Assembly (NCBI RefSeq): GCF_000160775.2
Contig: NZ_CM001024.1
Span: 2,949,096-3,013,095, forward strand
Length of the DNA stretch: 64,000 nt
Source of the DNA: Aeromicrobium marinum DSM 15272
GTDB lineage: Bacteria > Actinomycetota > Actinomycetes > Propionibacteriales > Nocardioidaceae
Direction of reading: 5' to 3'
Positions 42,821 through 52,538 of the stretch are shown in pieces (within the stretch, counting starts at the first letter, position 1; each line of letters starts with the position of its first letter). Made by a program: the position numbers and the translations under genes. The notes beneath the pieces were generated by a model. That model was given only the letters and a program-made list of their open reading frames with translations, did no database searches and was not told the DNA's origin.

Positions 42821-43534
42821 GTGCTGACCGTTGACTTCGACCGCCTCCGCGTGGGCCGTGGGACCCGCTTCATCGACGTGGGCGCCGGCGCCGGCCGACA
42901 CTCCTACGAGGCCCTGCGCCGCGGCGCCGAGGTGACCGCGTTCGACATGGACGAGGTCGAGCTGAAGAACGTCGACGAGATGTTCGCGGCGCTGGCCGCC
43001 GAGGGCGAGGTGCCCCCGGGCGGCTCGGCCATGGTGCAGGTCGGGGACATCCTCGACATGCCGCACGCCGACGGCTCGTTCGACGTCGTCCTGGCCTCGG
43101 AGATCCTCGAGCACGTGCCCGAGGACGTGCAGGCGATCTCCGAGCTGGTGCGCATCCTCGCGCCCGGCGGGACCCTGGCCGTGACGGTGCCGCGCTACCT
43201 GCCCGAGCGCATCTGCTGGGCGCTCTCGGACGAGTACCACGCCAATGAGGGCGGACACATCCGCATCTACCGGGCTGACGAGCTGCGCGGCAAGCTCGAG
43301 GCCGCGGGGCTGACGTTCCAGCACTCGCACCACGCCCACGCCCTGCACGCGCCGTACTGGTGGATCAAGTGCGCGGTCGGGGTGCAGGCCGAGCAGCACC
43401 CGGCGGTGCGCGCCTACCACCGCCTGCTGGTCTGGGACATGATGAAGGCCCCCGCGGCCACCCGGGTGGCCGAGCGGGCGCTGAACCCGGTCATCGGCAA
43501 GAGCGTCGCGCTGTACTTCACGAAGCCGTGGTGA
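42821..43534 (+). CDS. Class I SAM-dependent methyltransferase (first of the cluster)
   Basis: A 237-residue methyltransferase. Motif I is FIDVGAGAGRHSYEALRRG, the acidic post-I residue lies in TAFDMDEVEL, and the later motifs are FDVVLASEILEHVPED and LAPGGTLAVTVPRY. The C-terminal region (HHAHALHAPYWWIKCAVGV) is specific and hydrophobic, perhaps for a lipid-linked acceptor. GTG 42821 follows AAGGAG at a good distance. Its stop overlaps the start of the next gene (GTGA). Confidence 0.88.
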   Translation: MLTVDFDRLRVGRGTRFIDVGAGAGRHSYEALRRGAEVTAFDMDEVELKNVDEMFAALAAEGEVPPGGSAMVQVGDILDMPHADGSFDVVLASEILEHVPEDVQAISELVRILAPGGTLAVTVPRYLPERICWALSDEYHANEGGHIRIYRADELRGKLEAAGLTFQHSHHAHALHAPYWWIKCAVGVQAEQHPAVRAYHRLLVWDMMKAPAATRVAERALNPVIGKSVALYFTKPW

Positions 43535-44520
43535 CGGCCTCGCCGGTCACTCCCGAGCAGGTCGCGAGCTCCGCGGCCTGGATCGTCGGGCAGCAGGACC
43601 CCTCGGGGGCGATCCCGTGGAGCACCGAGCAGCACCTGGACCCGTGGGACCACGTGCAGTCCGCGATGGGCCTGGCCGCCGCCGGCCGGATCACCGAGGC
43701 CGAGCGGGCGTACGCGTGGTCGCGGGAGAACCAGCAGCCCGACGGGTCGTGGGCGGCGCGCTACCTGGCCGGTGCCGTCGACGACGACCACCTCGACACC
43801 AACTTCGTCGCCTACCTCGCCACCGGGGTGTGGCACCACTGGCTCGTCACCGGGGACCGCGCGTTCGTCGAGCGGATGTGGCCGGCGGTGGACGCGGCGC
43901 TGGCGTGCGTGCTGACGTGTGCGCAACCGGGCGGCGCGATCGCGTGGACGCGTGGCACCGACGAGGTCCTCGTGGCCGGCAACGGCAGCATCCACCTGTC
44001 CCTGCGGTGCGGTGCAGCCCTCGCGGGGCTCGTCGGTGCCCGCCGCCCCGCCTGGGACGAGGCCGCGCGGGCCATCCGCGAGGTCTTCGCGACCTCGCCG
44101 GACGGCTTCACCCCCAAGCCGCACTCGATGGACTGGTACTACCCGGTGCTCGGTGGTGCGCTCACGGGTGACGCGGCCGAGGCCCGCATCAAGGAGGGGT
44201 GGGACACCTTCGTGGTCGACGGGTTCGGCATCCGGTGCGTCACGCCGAACCCCTGGGTGACCGGGGCGGAGACGTGCGAGCTGGCGCTCGCGCTGGACGC
44301 CATCGGCCGCACCGACGACGCCCGCACCCAGCTGGCGGCGATGCAGCACCTGCGCGACGACGACGGCTCGTACTGGACGGGCCTCGTGGTGGACGACCGG
44401 CAGCTGTGGCCGGTCGAGCACACCACCTGGACGGCCGCGACGGTGATCCTCGCCCATGACGCGCTCACCCGCGGATCCGGCGGCAGCGGGATCTTCCGCG
44501 GCGACGGCCTTCCTGCCTGA
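43531..44520 (+). CDS. Alpha/alpha-barrel protein (prenyltransferase/glycosidase-like), unknown role
   Basis: A 329-residue protein with repeated helical-hairpin sequence such as ASSAAWIVGQQDPSGAIPW and YAWSRENQQPDGSWAARYL, the pattern of alpha/alpha toroids found in terpene cyclases, prenyltransferases and six-hairpin glycosidases. The Trp-rich and acidic segments (DDDHLDTNFVAYLATGVWHHW) favour a carbohydrate- or prenyl-binding cleft. Relatives are often labelled prenyltransferase without proof. GTG 43531 overlaps the methyltransferase stop. Its place beside a GT4 suggests glycan trimming or modification. Confidence 0.75.
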   Translation: MTASPVTPEQVASSAAWIVGQQDPSGAIPWSTEQHLDPWDHVQSAMGLAAAGRITEAERAYAWSRENQQPDGSWAARYLAGAVDDDHLDTNFVAYLATGVWHHWLVTGDRAFVERMWPAVDAALACVLTCAQPGGAIAWTRGTDEVLVAGNGSIHLSLRCGAALAGLVGARRPAWDEAARAIREVFATSPDGFTPKPHSMDWYYPVLGGALTGDAAEARIKEGWDTFVVDGFGIRCVTPNPWVTGAETCELALALDAIGRTDDARTQLAAMQHLRDDDGSYWTGLVVDDRQLWPVEHTTWTAATVILAHDALTRGSGGSGIFRGDGLPA

Positions 44521-44545
44521 CGGGCAGGGATGGGAGAGTGTCGCC

Positions 44546-45172
44546 GTGACCGACCTGCCTGACGACCTGCTCCGCCTGGCCCGCTCCGTCAAGGGCTTCC
44601 TGCCCGACGACGAGGCCGACGCGCTGCGGTCCGCCGCCGCCACCCACCTGACGCCCGGTGGCGTGATGGTCGAGATCGGGACCTACTGCGGCAAGTCGAC
44701 CATCCACCTCGGTCACGTCGCGCGGGAGGCCGGTGCGACGTTGGTGACCGTCGACCACCACCGCGGGTCGGAGGAGAACCAGGTCGGGTGGGAGTACCAC
44801 GACGCCGAGCTGGTGGATCCGGAGACCGGGGTGTTCGACACCCTGCCGCGGTTCCGCCGGGCGATGCTCGACGCCGGGCTCGAGGACGTCGTGGTGCCGG
44901 TCGTCGCGCGGTCGACGACCGTGGCCGCGTTCTGGCGGACCCCGGTCGACGTGGTGTTCGTCGACGGCGGTCACACCGACGAACACGCGGGCAACGACTA
45001 CGCCGGCTGGTCGCCGTGGGTGCGACCCGGCGGTGCGTTGCTGATCCACGACGTCTTCCCCGACCCGGCCGACGGCGGACAGGCTCCCTACCGCATCTAC
45101 CTGCGGGCGCTGGACGACGGCTTCGTGGAGCAGCCGGGCACCGGCAGCCTGCGGGTGCTGCGCCGCCCCTGA
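44546..45172 (+). CDS. Class I SAM-dependent methyltransferase (second of the cluster)
   Basis: A 208-residue methyltransferase of the Methyltransf_24 type: MVEIGTYCGKSTIHLGHVA is motif I, TLVTVDHHRGSEENQ holds the acidic residue, and VDVVFVDGGHTDEHAGNDYAGWSPWVRPGGALLIHDVF is the D-x-x-H segment typical of the macrocin-O-methyltransferase/TylF relatives that act on sugars. GTG 44546 is preceded by GGGAGAG; upstream in-frame residues overlap the preceding gene and look spurious. It is the last gene of the glycosyltransferase operon; a repeat element follows. Confidence 0.86.
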   Translation: MTDLPDDLLRLARSVKGFLPDDEADALRSAAATHLTPGGVMVEIGTYCGKSTIHLGHVAREAGATLVTVDHHRGSEENQVGWEYHDAELVDPETGVFDTLPRFRRAMLDAGLEDVVVPVVARSTTVAAFWRTPVDVVFVDGGHTDEHAGNDYAGWSPWVRPGGALLIHDVFPDPADGGQAPYRIYLRALDDGFVEQPGTGSLRVLRRP

Positions 45173-45183
45173 CTTCCCGCCGG

Positions 45184-45294
45184 GGCGGTGGATTCGCGAC
45201 CGAATGAGGCTGTATTCGGTCGCGGATCCACCATCCGAGCGGGGCGGTGAGTTCGCGACCGAAAGACGGCGTATTCGGTCGCGAATCCACCGCC
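45184..45294. repeat. Tandem hairpin repeat C (two units)
   Basis: Unit 1 pairs GGTGGATTCGCGACCGAAT (45187-45205) with ATTCGGTCGCGGATCCACC (45214-45232), one mismatch. Unit 2 (45244-45294) repeats the design with GGTGAGTTCGCGACCGAA and TTCGGTCGCGAATCCACC. The element follows the methyltransferase stop by 12 bases and precedes the clpB promoter, so it is a probable terminator or REP-like element. Confidence 0.8.
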
Positions 45295-45322
45295 CGGAGG
45301 GAGGGGCGGCCGTGATCGCAAA

Positions 45323-45343
45323 GTTGACAGGAATAGACTCAAC
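45323..45343 (+). promoter_or_regulatory. HAIR operator upstream of clpB
   Basis: GTTGACA-N7-ACTCAAC matches the HspR inverted repeat, with the same left arm and same spacing as the dnaK site. Flanking bases extend the symmetry to AAAGTTGA / TCAACTTT. It includes TTGACA (-35-like) and TAGACT (-10-like, 45334-45339), so HspR would block transcription. Confidence 0.78.
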
Positions 45344-45390
45344 TTTGCCGGAGTTGATGATGATGTCACTCGCACCACCAGGGAGCCCCG

Positions 45391-48009
45391 ATGGATCTGA
45401 ACCGCTTCACCACCCGCAGCCAGCAGGCGTTCGCCGCAGCCATCTCGGCCGCCGCCGCAGCCGGACACCCGACCGTCGAACCCGCCCACCTCCTGACTGC
45501 CCTGCTGGGCCAGGACGGCGGCACCGCCGGCCCGCTCCTGCAGGCCGCCGGCGTCGACCCCCACCGGGTCGCCGCCGGTCTCAAGGCCGACCTCGACCGG
45601 CTGCCGAGCGCCACCGGCAGCACCGTCGCCAACCCGGGGCTGTCCCGCAGCAGCCACGCGGTGCTGCAGCGCGCCCAGGAGCTGGCCACCGGCGCCGGCG
45701 ACGACTTCACCTCCACCGAGCACCTCGTCGTGGCCATCGCGACGGTCGACTCCCCGGCGCGCGGGACCCTGGCCGACGCCGGGGCCACGCCCGAGGCGCT
45801 GCAGGCCGCCTTCGAGTCCGTGCGCGGCACCGCCAAGGTCACCAGCGCCGACGCCGAGGACACCTACCAGTCCCTGGAGAAGTACGGCGTCGACCTCACC
45901 GCCGTCGCCCGCGACGGCAAGCTGGACCCGGTGATCGGGCGCGACGCCGAGATCCGTCGGGTGGTGCAGGTGCTGAGCCGTCGCACCAAGAACAACCCCG
46001 TGCTGATCGGTGAGCCGGGGGTCGGCAAGACCGCCGTCGTCGAGGGGCTGGCCCAGCGCATCGTCGCCGGCGACGTGCCCGACTCGCTGCGCGGCCGCCG
46101 ACTCATCTCGCTCGACCTCGCCGCGATGGTCGCCGGCGCCAAGTACCGGGGGGAGTTCGAGGAACGGCTCAAGGCCGTGCTCGCCGAGATCAAGGCCTCG
46201 GAGGGTCAGGTCATCACTTTCATCGACGAGCTGCACACCGTCGTGGGTGCCGGTGCCGGCGGCGACAGCTCCATGGACGCCGGCAACATGCTGAAGCCGA
46301 TGCTGGCCCGTGGCGAGCTGCGCATGATCGGCGCCACGACCCTGGACGAATACCGCGAACGGATCGAGGCCGACCCGGCCCTGGAGCGTCGCTTCCAGCA
46401 GGTCCTCGTCGGCGAACCGACCGTCGAGGACACCATCGCGATCCTGCGCGGCATCAAGGAGAAGTACGAGGCCCACCACAAGGTCGAGATCTCCGACGCC
46501 GCCCTCGTCGCGGCGGCCACGCTGTCCGACCGCTACATCCCCGCCCGCCAGCTACCGGACAAGGCGATCGACCTGGTCGACGAGGCGGGCAGCCGGCTGC
46601 GGATGGAGATCGACTCCAGCCCCGTCGAGATCGACGAGCTGCGCCGCGCCGTCGACCGGCTGCGGATGGAGGAGCTGCACCTGCAGAACGAGACCGACGA
46701 CGCCAGCATCGACCGGCTCGCCACCCTGCGCACCGAGCTGGCCGACCGGGCCGAGACCCTGCGGGCGCTCGAGCAGCGGTGGGAGGCCGAGAAGTCCAGC
46801 CTCAACGCCGTCGGCGAGATCAAGGAACGCATCGACGAGGTGCGCAGCGCCGCCGAGCGGGCCCAGCGCGAGGGCGACATGGAGACCGCGAGCCGGCTGG
46901 TCTACGCCGAGATTCCCGCCATGGAGCGTCAGCTCGCGGAGGCGCAGGAGGCGGAGGCCAATCGCTCGGACGACCAGATGGTCCACGAGCAGGTCGGTCC
47001 CGACGACATCGCCGAGGTGGTCGCGTCGTGGACCGGCATCCCGACCGGCCGCCTGCTCGAGGGCGAGACCGGCAAGCTGCTCCGGATGGAAGACGAGCTC
47101 GGTCGTCGCCTCATCGGCCAGCGACGCGCCGTCGAGGCGGTCTCCGACGCGGTGCGCCGCTCACGGGCCGGCATCAGCGACCCCGACCGACCGACCGGCT
47201 CGTTCCTGTTCCTCGGTCCCACGGGCGTCGGCAAGACCGAGCTGGCCAAGACCCTGGCCGCGTTCCTGTTCGACGACGAGCGCGCCATGATCCGCATCGA
47301 CATGAGTGAGTACGGCGAGAAACACTCCGTGAGCCGGCTCGTCGGCGCACCTCCCGGCTACGTCGGCTACGACGAGGGTGGTCAGCTGACCGAGGCGGTC
47401 CGCCGCCGTCCCTACTCGGTGGTGCTGCTCGACGAGGTCGAGAAGGCCCACGCCGACGTGTTCGACATCCTCCTGCAGGTCCTCGACGACGGCCGACTGA
47501 CCGACGGGCAGGGCCGTACGGTCGACTTCCGCCACGTCATCCTCGTGCTCACCTCGAACCTCGGGTCGGCGTTCCTCTCCGACGCCACGCTCGACGACGG
47601 GGCCCGCAAGGGCGCCGTCATGGACCTGGTGAAGGTGGCGTTCAAGCCGGAGTTCCTCAACCGGCTCGACGAGATCGTGACCTTCGACCCGCTCGGCACC
47701 GCCGAGCTGACGCACATCGTCGACCTCCAGGTCGAGGCCCTGCAGCGCCGACTCGCGACGCGGCGCATCACGCTCGAGGTCAGTCCGGCCGCGAAGGAGT
47801 GGCTGGCGCTGACCGGATGGGACCCCGCGTACGGGGCGCGCCCGTTGCGGCGGCTGGTGCAGCAGTCGATCGGGGACCGTCTGGCCCGTGCCCTGCTGGC
47901 GGGCGAGGTCCGCGACGGCGACACCGTGCACGTGGACCGTGACGCCGCCGGGGACGGCCTGACCGTGGGGGTCCCGCCCAGGGGTGACGTGGTGGGATGG
48001 AACCCATGA
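45391..48009 (+). CDS. clpB: ATP-dependent chaperone ClpB
   Basis: An 872-residue Hsp100 disaggregase. N-domain repeats at 1-145 ([14 protein letters not shown]); AAA1 with Walker [14 protein letters not shown] and Walker [16 protein letters not shown]; a coiled-coil middle domain (about 400-530) that interacts with DnaK; AAA2 with Walker [14 protein letters not shown] and [11 protein letters not shown]. The middle domain and absence of a ClpP-binding loop separate it from ClpA/ClpC. The HAIR site upstream puts it in the same HspR regulon as dnaK. A membrane-protein gene overlaps its stop. Confidence 0.97.
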   Translation: MDLNRFTTRSQQAFAAAISAAAAAGHPTVEPAHLLTALLGQDGGTAGPLLQAAGVDPHRVAAGLKADLDRLPSATGSTVANPGLSRSSHAVLQRAQELATGAGDDFTSTEHLVVAIATVDSPARGTLADAGATPEALQAAFESVRGTAKVTSADAEDTYQSLEKYGVDLTAVARDGKLDPVIGRDAEIRRVVQVLSRRTKNNPVLIGEPGVGKTAVVEGLAQRIVAGDVPDSLRGRRLISLDLAAMVAGAKYRGEFEERLKAVLAEIKASEGQVITFIDELHTVVGAGAGGDSSMDAGNMLKPMLARGELRMIGATTLDEYRERIEADPALERRFQQVLVGEPTVEDTIAILRGIKEKYEAHHKVEISDAALVAAATLSDRYIPARQLPDKAIDLVDEAGSRLRMEIDSSPVEIDELRRAVDRLRMEELHLQNETDDASIDRLATLRTELADRAETLRALEQRWEAEKSSLNAVGEIKERIDEVRSAAERAQREGDMETASRLVYAEIPAMERQLAEAQEAEANRSDDQMVHEQVGPDDIAEVVASWTGIPTGRLLEGETGKLLRMEDELGRRLIGQRRAVEAVSDAVRRSRAGISDPDRPTGSFLFLGPTGVGKTELAKTLAAFLFDDERAMIRIDMSEYGEKHSVSRLVGAPPGYVGYDEGGQLTEAVRRRPYSVVLLDEVEKAHADVFDILLQVLDDGRLTDGQGRTVDFRHVILVLTSNLGSAFLSDATLDDGARKGAVMDLVKVAFKPEFLNRLDEIVTFDPLGTAELTHIVDLQVEALQRRLATRRITLEVSPAAKEWLALTGWDPAYGARPLRRLVQQSIGDRLARALLAGEVRDGDTVHVDRDAAGDGLTVGVPPRGDVVGWNP

Positions 48010-49001
48010 GTGCCGAACGTCGCCCGCCCGCCGTCACCCTGGCGTGCGTGTTCATCGGCGTCTCGGGCCTGCTCCTGCTGGTCAACCTGATCAGTGCCCT
48101 CACCAGCTGGGGGTCGCTGGAGCTGCAGGAGGCCGTGCAGTCCGAGCTGGACTCCGGTCTGCTCGGCGACCAGGACCTCAGCCTCGCCACCGCGTTGGAG
48201 GTGCTCCGCTACGCGCTGCTGGTGCTGGTGGTCGTCGCCATCGCCGCCACCGTGCTGGCCTTCGCGACGGCCCGGGGCGACCGGGCCGCGCGACTCGTCC
48301 TCACGGTGCTGTGCGGGCTGGGCGCGGTCGTCTTCGCGCTGTCGGGGTTCGTGGGTCTGCTGCCAGCGATCTTCCTCGCCGGCAGCGCGTTCGTGCTGTG
48401 GTCGCCGGAGTCCCGGGTGTGGTTCGACGTCACGAACGACCGCACCCCGTCGCCCGAGCTGCTCGCCAAGGTCGCGACGCGCGCCGAGGAGCGTCGGGCG
48501 TCGCCGGAGCTGCCGCCGGTCTACCCCGGAGCGTCCGCCCACGGCTTCGACCGGCCCGAGCGACGCGCGGTGCCGTCGTCGGTGACGACGGCGGCCGTCA
48601 CGATGCTGGTGTCGTCGCTGCTGGTGGGCTCGGCCGTCGCCGTCAACGTCCTGATGTACCTGGTGCGGCTGGCCGACCCGTCGGAGTACGCGGTGATCTT
48701 CGGCGACCAGCCACCGCCGGCGGAGACCCTGTACTCCCTGGGGGACTCCGAGCGCACCGTCGTGCTGGTCGTCGCGGTGTCGACGGTGCTGGCGGTGCTC
48801 TCGCTCCTGGGGTTCCTGGTGGCGATCGGCCTGCTGCTCAACCGGCCCCGCTGGCGGGTCCCGGCGCTGGTGCTCTCGTACGTGGGTCTGCTGGGTGCCG
48901 CCACGACGGTGCCGCTCGCCCTGCCCGTCGCGATCGCGGCGCTCGTCACGATCGTGCTGCTGCGTCGTCGGGAGTCCCGCGAGTGGTCGGGTCACCGGTG
49001 A
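48006..49001 (+). CDS. Multi-pass membrane protein, unknown function
   Basis: A 331-residue protein with seven or eight predicted transmembrane segments (about 12-35, 75-97, 103-140, 195-220, 255-280, 285-325). A soluble loop of ~50 residues between the two halves contains [25 protein letters not shown], similar to short loops in membrane proteins associated with DUF-type stress genes. No family recognised. The ATG at 48006 overlaps the clpB stop (ATGA); an ATG nine bases earlier is in frame but inside clpB. Co-expression with clpB suggests a heat or envelope stress link, as inference. Confidence 0.7.
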   Translation: MSAERRPPAVTLACVFIGVSGLLLLVNLISALTSWGSLELQEAVQSELDSGLLGDQDLSLATALEVLRYALLVLVVVAIAATVLAFATARGDRAARLVLTVLCGLGAVVFALSGFVGLLPAIFLAGSAFVLWSPESRVWFDVTNDRTPSPELLAKVATRAEERRASPELPPVYPGASAHGFDRPERRAVPSSVTTAAVTMLVSSLLVGSAVAVNVLMYLVRLADPSEYAVIFGDQPPPAETLYSLGDSERTVVLVVAVSTVLAVLSLLGFLVAIGLLLNRPRWRVPALVLSYVGLLGAATTVPLALPVAIAALVTIVLLRRRESREWSGHR

Positions 49002-49065
49002 ACGGCACGGTGTGAGCGGAGTCACCGCGAGGACCGGGTGGATGCGGCACCACCGCCCGCGGGCC

Positions 49066-49071
49066 TAGACT
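49066..49071 (+). promoter_or_regulatory. -10 hexamer of leaderless promoter for ndh
   Basis: TAGACT lies seven bases before ATG 49079, with no Shine-Dalgarno sequence. Confidence 0.5.
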
Positions 49072-49078
49072 TTCGAAC

Positions 49079-50437
49079 ATGTCCTCCAGCAGTGCTGTCA
49101 CCCCGAAGCGTCCCCATGTCGTCGTGGTCGGCGGAGGGTTCGGTGGGCTCGCCGCGGTCCGCAAGCTCAAGCGTGCGGACGTCGACATCACCCTGATCGA
49201 CCGGCACACCTACAACACCTTCCAGCCGCTGCTGTACCAGGTGGCGACCGCCAGCCTGAACCCCGGCGACATCACCTGGTTCCTGCGCGCGATCCGTGCC
49301 GGGCAGCGCAACGTGCGGTTCCTCAAGGGCATCGTCACGACGATCGACCACCAGTCCAAGGTCCTGAGCCTGCACGGTGACGTGTCGGTGTCGTACGACT
49401 ACCTGATCCTGGCCAACGGCGTCACCACCAACTACTTCGGCACCCCGGGCGCCGAGGAGTTCGGCATCCCGCTGTACAAGCGGTCCGACGCACTCAAGGT
49501 CCGCGACACGATGTTCGCCAACCTCGAGGAGTTCGCCATCAACGGCCAGGACTCCGACCTGCGCCTCGTCGTCGTCGGCGGCGGCGCCACCGGCGTCGAG
49601 ACGGCCGGTGCCCTCGCGGAGTTCCGCAACGACGACATGCCGACCACCTACCCCGAGCTCGACCGCAGCCGGATCCACATCACCCTGCTCGAGATGGCTC
49701 CGCACGTGCTGGGCCCGTTCCACGAGAAGCTGCGCGACTACGCCAAGAAGTCGCTCGAGAAGCGGCACGTCGACCTGCGGCTCGGGACGGCCGTCAAGGA
49801 GGTGCGCGCCGACGGCGTCGTCGTCGAGCGCGACGGTGTCGAGGAGTTCCTGCCCGCGGGCATCGTCGTGTGGGCCACCGGCGTCACCGCCCACCCGACC
49901 GTCCTGGACTGGAACGTGCCGCAGGGTCGTGGCGGCCGGGTGGAGGTCGACGAGCACCAGCGCGTCAAGGGTCTGCCGAACACCTTCGCGATCGGTGACA
50001 TCTCGATCGGGCCCGACCCGCTGCCGCAGCTCGCGCAGCCGGCCATCCAGGGCGGCAAGCACGTCGCCAAGTTCATCCGCGCGGAGATCAAGGGCCGCAC
50101 CGTCAAGCCCTTCAAGTACTCCGACAAGGGCACCATGGCCACGATCGGCAAGTCCTCGGCGATCGCCGAGATCAAGGGACTGCCCCGGCTCAAGGGATTC
50201 CCCGCGTGGATCATCTGGGTCGGGCTGCACGTCGCCACCCTGCTGGGCAACCGCAACCGGTTCGCGACGATGATCAACCTGTCGAGCAAGTACCTGTTCC
50301 GTCGCACCCACAACGCGATCGTCGGCGAGACGCCCTACGTCGTGGCCAAGCACGAGCTGACCATCTCGCCGAGCGACAAGCTGGCCAAGGAGCGGGTCAT
50401 CGAGGCGCGCAAGACCGCGGCCAAGCGCGGCCGCTGA
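49079..50437 (+). CDS. ndh: Type II NADH dehydrogenase
   Basis: A 452-residue NDH-2, a membrane-associated flavoprotein that passes electrons from NADH to menaquinone without pumping protons. FAD motif VVVVGGGFGGLAAVRKL; NFQPLLYQVAT-like NTFQPLLYQVATASLNPGDI is the NDH-2 signature; NAD motif LVVVGGGATGVETAGAL; C-terminal AIGDISIG...PQLAQPAIQGGKHVAKFI. The C-terminal amphipathic region (WIIWVGLHVATLLGNRNRF) would attach to the membrane. It resembles the mycobacterial Ndh. Confidence 0.93.
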   Translation: MSSSSAVTPKRPHVVVVGGGFGGLAAVRKLKRADVDITLIDRHTYNTFQPLLYQVATASLNPGDITWFLRAIRAGQRNVRFLKGIVTTIDHQSKVLSLHGDVSVSYDYLILANGVTTNYFGTPGAEEFGIPLYKRSDALKVRDTMFANLEEFAINGQDSDLRLVVVGGGATGVETAGALAEFRNDDMPTTYPELDRSRIHITLLEMAPHVLGPFHEKLRDYAKKSLEKRHVDLRLGTAVKEVRADGVVVERDGVEEFLPAGIVVWATGVTAHPTVLDWNVPQGRGGRVEVDEHQRVKGLPNTFAIGDISIGPDPLPQLAQPAIQGGKHVAKFIRAEIKGRTVKPFKYSDKGTMATIGKSSAIAEIKGLPRLKGFPAWIIWVGLHVATLLGNRNRFATMINLSSKYLFRRTHNAIVGETPYVVAKHELTISPSDKLAKERVIEARKTAAKRGR

Positions 50438-50450
50438 CCGTACCCGCCGG

Positions 50451-50783
50451 TCAGGAGTGCGGCGGGATCGTGAAGCTCGCCAGGTGGTCGCCGTCGACCA
50501 CGAAGATGCCGTCGGACGTGCCGGTGAAACGGCGACTGGTCCACGAGAAGCGGATGCGCACGGTGTCGCCGTCGGTCTCGGCGTCGAGCACCTCCATCTG
50601 CGCGCCCTGACCGATCGCGTCGGTGTCGGCCCAGCTGCGGACGCCGTCGCGCCCGCGCAGCACGCGCCCCCAGTCGTCGACGTGGCCGTCGTCGGTGAAC
50701 GTCGCCACGAAGCCGTCGGTGTCGGCGGCGTTGACCGCGTCGACGAAGCGCTGGGCGGGGGCGGGGAGGACGGGTGCGGTCAT
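50451..50783 (-). CDS. SnoaL/NTF2-like domain protein
   Basis: A 110-residue NTF2-like protein: RFVDAVNAADTDGFVATFTDDGHVDDWGRVLRGRDGVRSW is the usual cone-fold N-terminus, followed by four beta strands. Such proteins are small ligand-binding folds or isomerases; no catalytic residues allow a call. Of the two in-frame ATGs, 50783 is chosen because GGAAGG precedes it. It is convergent with ndh. Confidence 0.82.
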   Translation of the reverse strand: MTAPVLPAPAQRFVDAVNAADTDGFVATFTDDGHVDDWGRVLRGRDGVRSWADTDAIGQGAQMEVLDAETDGDTVRIRFSWTSRRFTGTSDGIFVVDGDHLASFTIPPHS

Positions 50784-50839
50784 GGTGCTGCCTTCCGAGA
50801 GGGCGTGCTGATCCGGTGTCGCTCCCACCGTAGCCCCGG

Positions 50840-51430
50840 TCAGACGGTGGCCGGCTCCTGGTGCGACTCACGGTCGCGGGTGACGCCGAGGGCCAGCCAG
50901 GCCCAGCCTGCGGCCAGCAGCACCATCGACAGGACGCCCCACGGCCGGTACACGTGCTCCTGCCAGAACATCCAGGCGCCGACGAGCACCAGGACGATGC
51001 CCGGTGCGGCCCGGAACCAGCCGGTGCGCCGGGCGGCCATGCCGCAGGCGATCGCCGCGGCGCCGAAGTAGGCGTAGGAGCCGATCGCGCCGAGGTCGCC
51101 TGCGACGGGGAAGATGATGCCCAGCCCGCCGGCCTCCGCCGCCTTGATCGCGCCACCGCCGATGCCGGCCAGGACGTCGAGCGAGGTGTAGAAGCAGGCG
51201 TAGACGAAGCCCAGCACGCCGACCAGCACGGCGAGCCCCCGGTCGACCTCGCGCGCGACGAGCCAGGGTCCCAGCGCGAGCAGGGGGAAGATCGGCAGCA
51301 GCACGGTGTGCATCATCTGCCAGTGCGGTGCGTCCTCGACCGTCAGCACCGGCGGGTGGGTGAGTCCCGTGGCGGCCGTGATCAGCGGTGGGACGGTGAC
51401 GGCGACCAGCAACGCATAGCGGGAGATCAT
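50840..51430 (-). CDS. Small multi-pass membrane protein
   Basis: A 196-residue protein with five or six hydrophobic segments (about 4-22, 42-60, 68-88, 100-125, 138-150, 165-185). TGLTHPPVLTVEDAPHWQMMHTVLLPIF near the N-terminus is distinctive; two histidines face a predicted loop. No family recognised beyond similarity to uncharacterised actinobacterial membrane proteins. ATG 51430 overlaps the stop of the upstream minus-strand gene (ATGA). Confidence 0.75.
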   Translation of the reverse strand: MISRYALLVAVTVPPLITAATGLTHPPVLTVEDAPHWQMMHTVLLPIFPLLALGPWLVAREVDRGLAVLVGVLGFVYACFYTSLDVLAGIGGGAIKAAEAGGLGIIFPVAGDLGAIGSYAYFGAAAIACGMAARRTGWFRAAPGIVLVLVGAWMFWQEHVYRPWGVLSMVLLAAGWAWLALGVTRDRESHQEPATV

Positions 51431-52494
51431 TCCTCCACGGTAGGCACGTCGGGCCGCTTCGGCTCGGTGAGCCAACGCCGGGCGTCGACGGGGTAGACCC
51501 AGCGTCGTCCCGGCCATTCGGTCAACGACCACAGCTCGCCCCGTTGGGGCCACCAGGTGATGTCCTCCGGACCGGTGGGCAGGACCCCTCGGTGACGGAC
51601 GAACGCGTCGGGACGCCCGACCCACAGGTCGCCGGGGTTGCCTTCGCCGGCGCTCGCCGTGACGACCCAGGTGCCGTCGACCACGGCTGCTCCCTGCATG
51701 CGGGGCACCTGCCGCTCGAACTGCTCCACCGGCCGCGCGAGCTCCTCCTCGTCGTGGGCGAGCAGATGGGTGGCGCGGTCCAGGGCGTACCGCATCAGTC
51801 GGTGGCTGCCGCCGGCCCGGCCGTACTCGCCGACGACGAGGTGGTCGGTCGGACCCGATCGGTCGAGCGACATGAAGGAGTAGGTCATCGGACGGGTGCC
51901 CCTGTCGTGCTCCGCGACGTACCGGGTCACCTGGGGCAGCAGGTACCGGTAGCCCCGCCACGGGACCCGGGCCCGTTCGACCGCGTCGAGCGCGAACACC
52001 CTGATCCCGCTGGCGCTCCCGGCGACGAACAGGTGGTCGCCGTACCAGACGATGCCGCCGGCGTGGACCCGTACCGGGTGCAGCCACCGCACCGGACCGA
52101 GGCGGCGTGGCTCGACGAGCAGCACGTGCCGGTAGCGGACGTCGGGGTCGGTGACGTCGAGGACCGACAGACGCGAACCCAGGAACACCCGGCCGACGAA
52201 GCCGCGGGCGTACCAGCTGGTGACGACGACCGAGCGGTCGTCAAAGGTGCCCTGTCCGCCGGAGTCGGGACCGTACGCGTCCGCCGAGGTGGTGATGCCC
52301 TGCGGGTACCAGCGGGTGCTGGCCCTGTCGCGGGCCTCCCATGTGAGGCCGGTGCCTGCCGCCCGGCCCGGCACGTCGGTGGGCGTGGCGCGGCGGTGCA
52401 GGTCGCCCAGCACGCCCCGGAGGCCGACCCGTCGGGCCCACCGTCGGTGCGGCGCCGGGACACGGGTGGCCAGGCGGAGGCGGTGCGGCACCAT
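51427..52494 (-). CDS. Hypothetical protein, possible beta-propeller
   Basis: A 355-residue protein (from ATG 52494; GTG 52500 is equally possible). It has repeated short beta-type segments ending in WD- or Trp-like residues (GGIVWYGDHLFVAGSASGIRVFAL, DHLVVGEYGRAGGSHRLMRYAL, GAAVVDGTWVVTASAGEGNPGDLWVG, EDITWWPQRGELWSLTEWPGRRWVYPV), which suggest a propeller fold. The basic N-terminus lacks a convincing signal peptide. Function unknown. The next gene overlaps its stop, so the pair is an operon. The upstream 430 bases are a repeat cluster. Confidence 0.65.
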   Translation of the reverse strand: MVPHRLRLATRVPAPHRRWARRVGLRGVLGDLHRRATPTDVPGRAAGTGLTWEARDRASTRWYPQGITTSADAYGPDSGGQGTFDDRSVVVTSWYARGFVGRVFLGSRLSVLDVTDPDVRYRHVLLVEPRRLGPVRWLHPVRVHAGGIVWYGDHLFVAGSASGIRVFALDAVERARVPWRGYRYLLPQVTRYVAEHDRGTRPMTYSFMSLDRSGPTDHLVVGEYGRAGGSHRLMRYALDRATHLLAHDEEELARPVEQFERQVPRMQGAAVVDGTWVVTASAGEGNPGDLWVGRPDAFVRHRGVLPTGPEDITWWPQRGELWSLTEWPGRRWVYPVDARRWLTEPKRPDVPTVEE

Positions 52495-52538
52495 GGTCAC
52501 CCGGTCAGCCTACGAGGGCCGGCGGAGCACCCGTGGGG

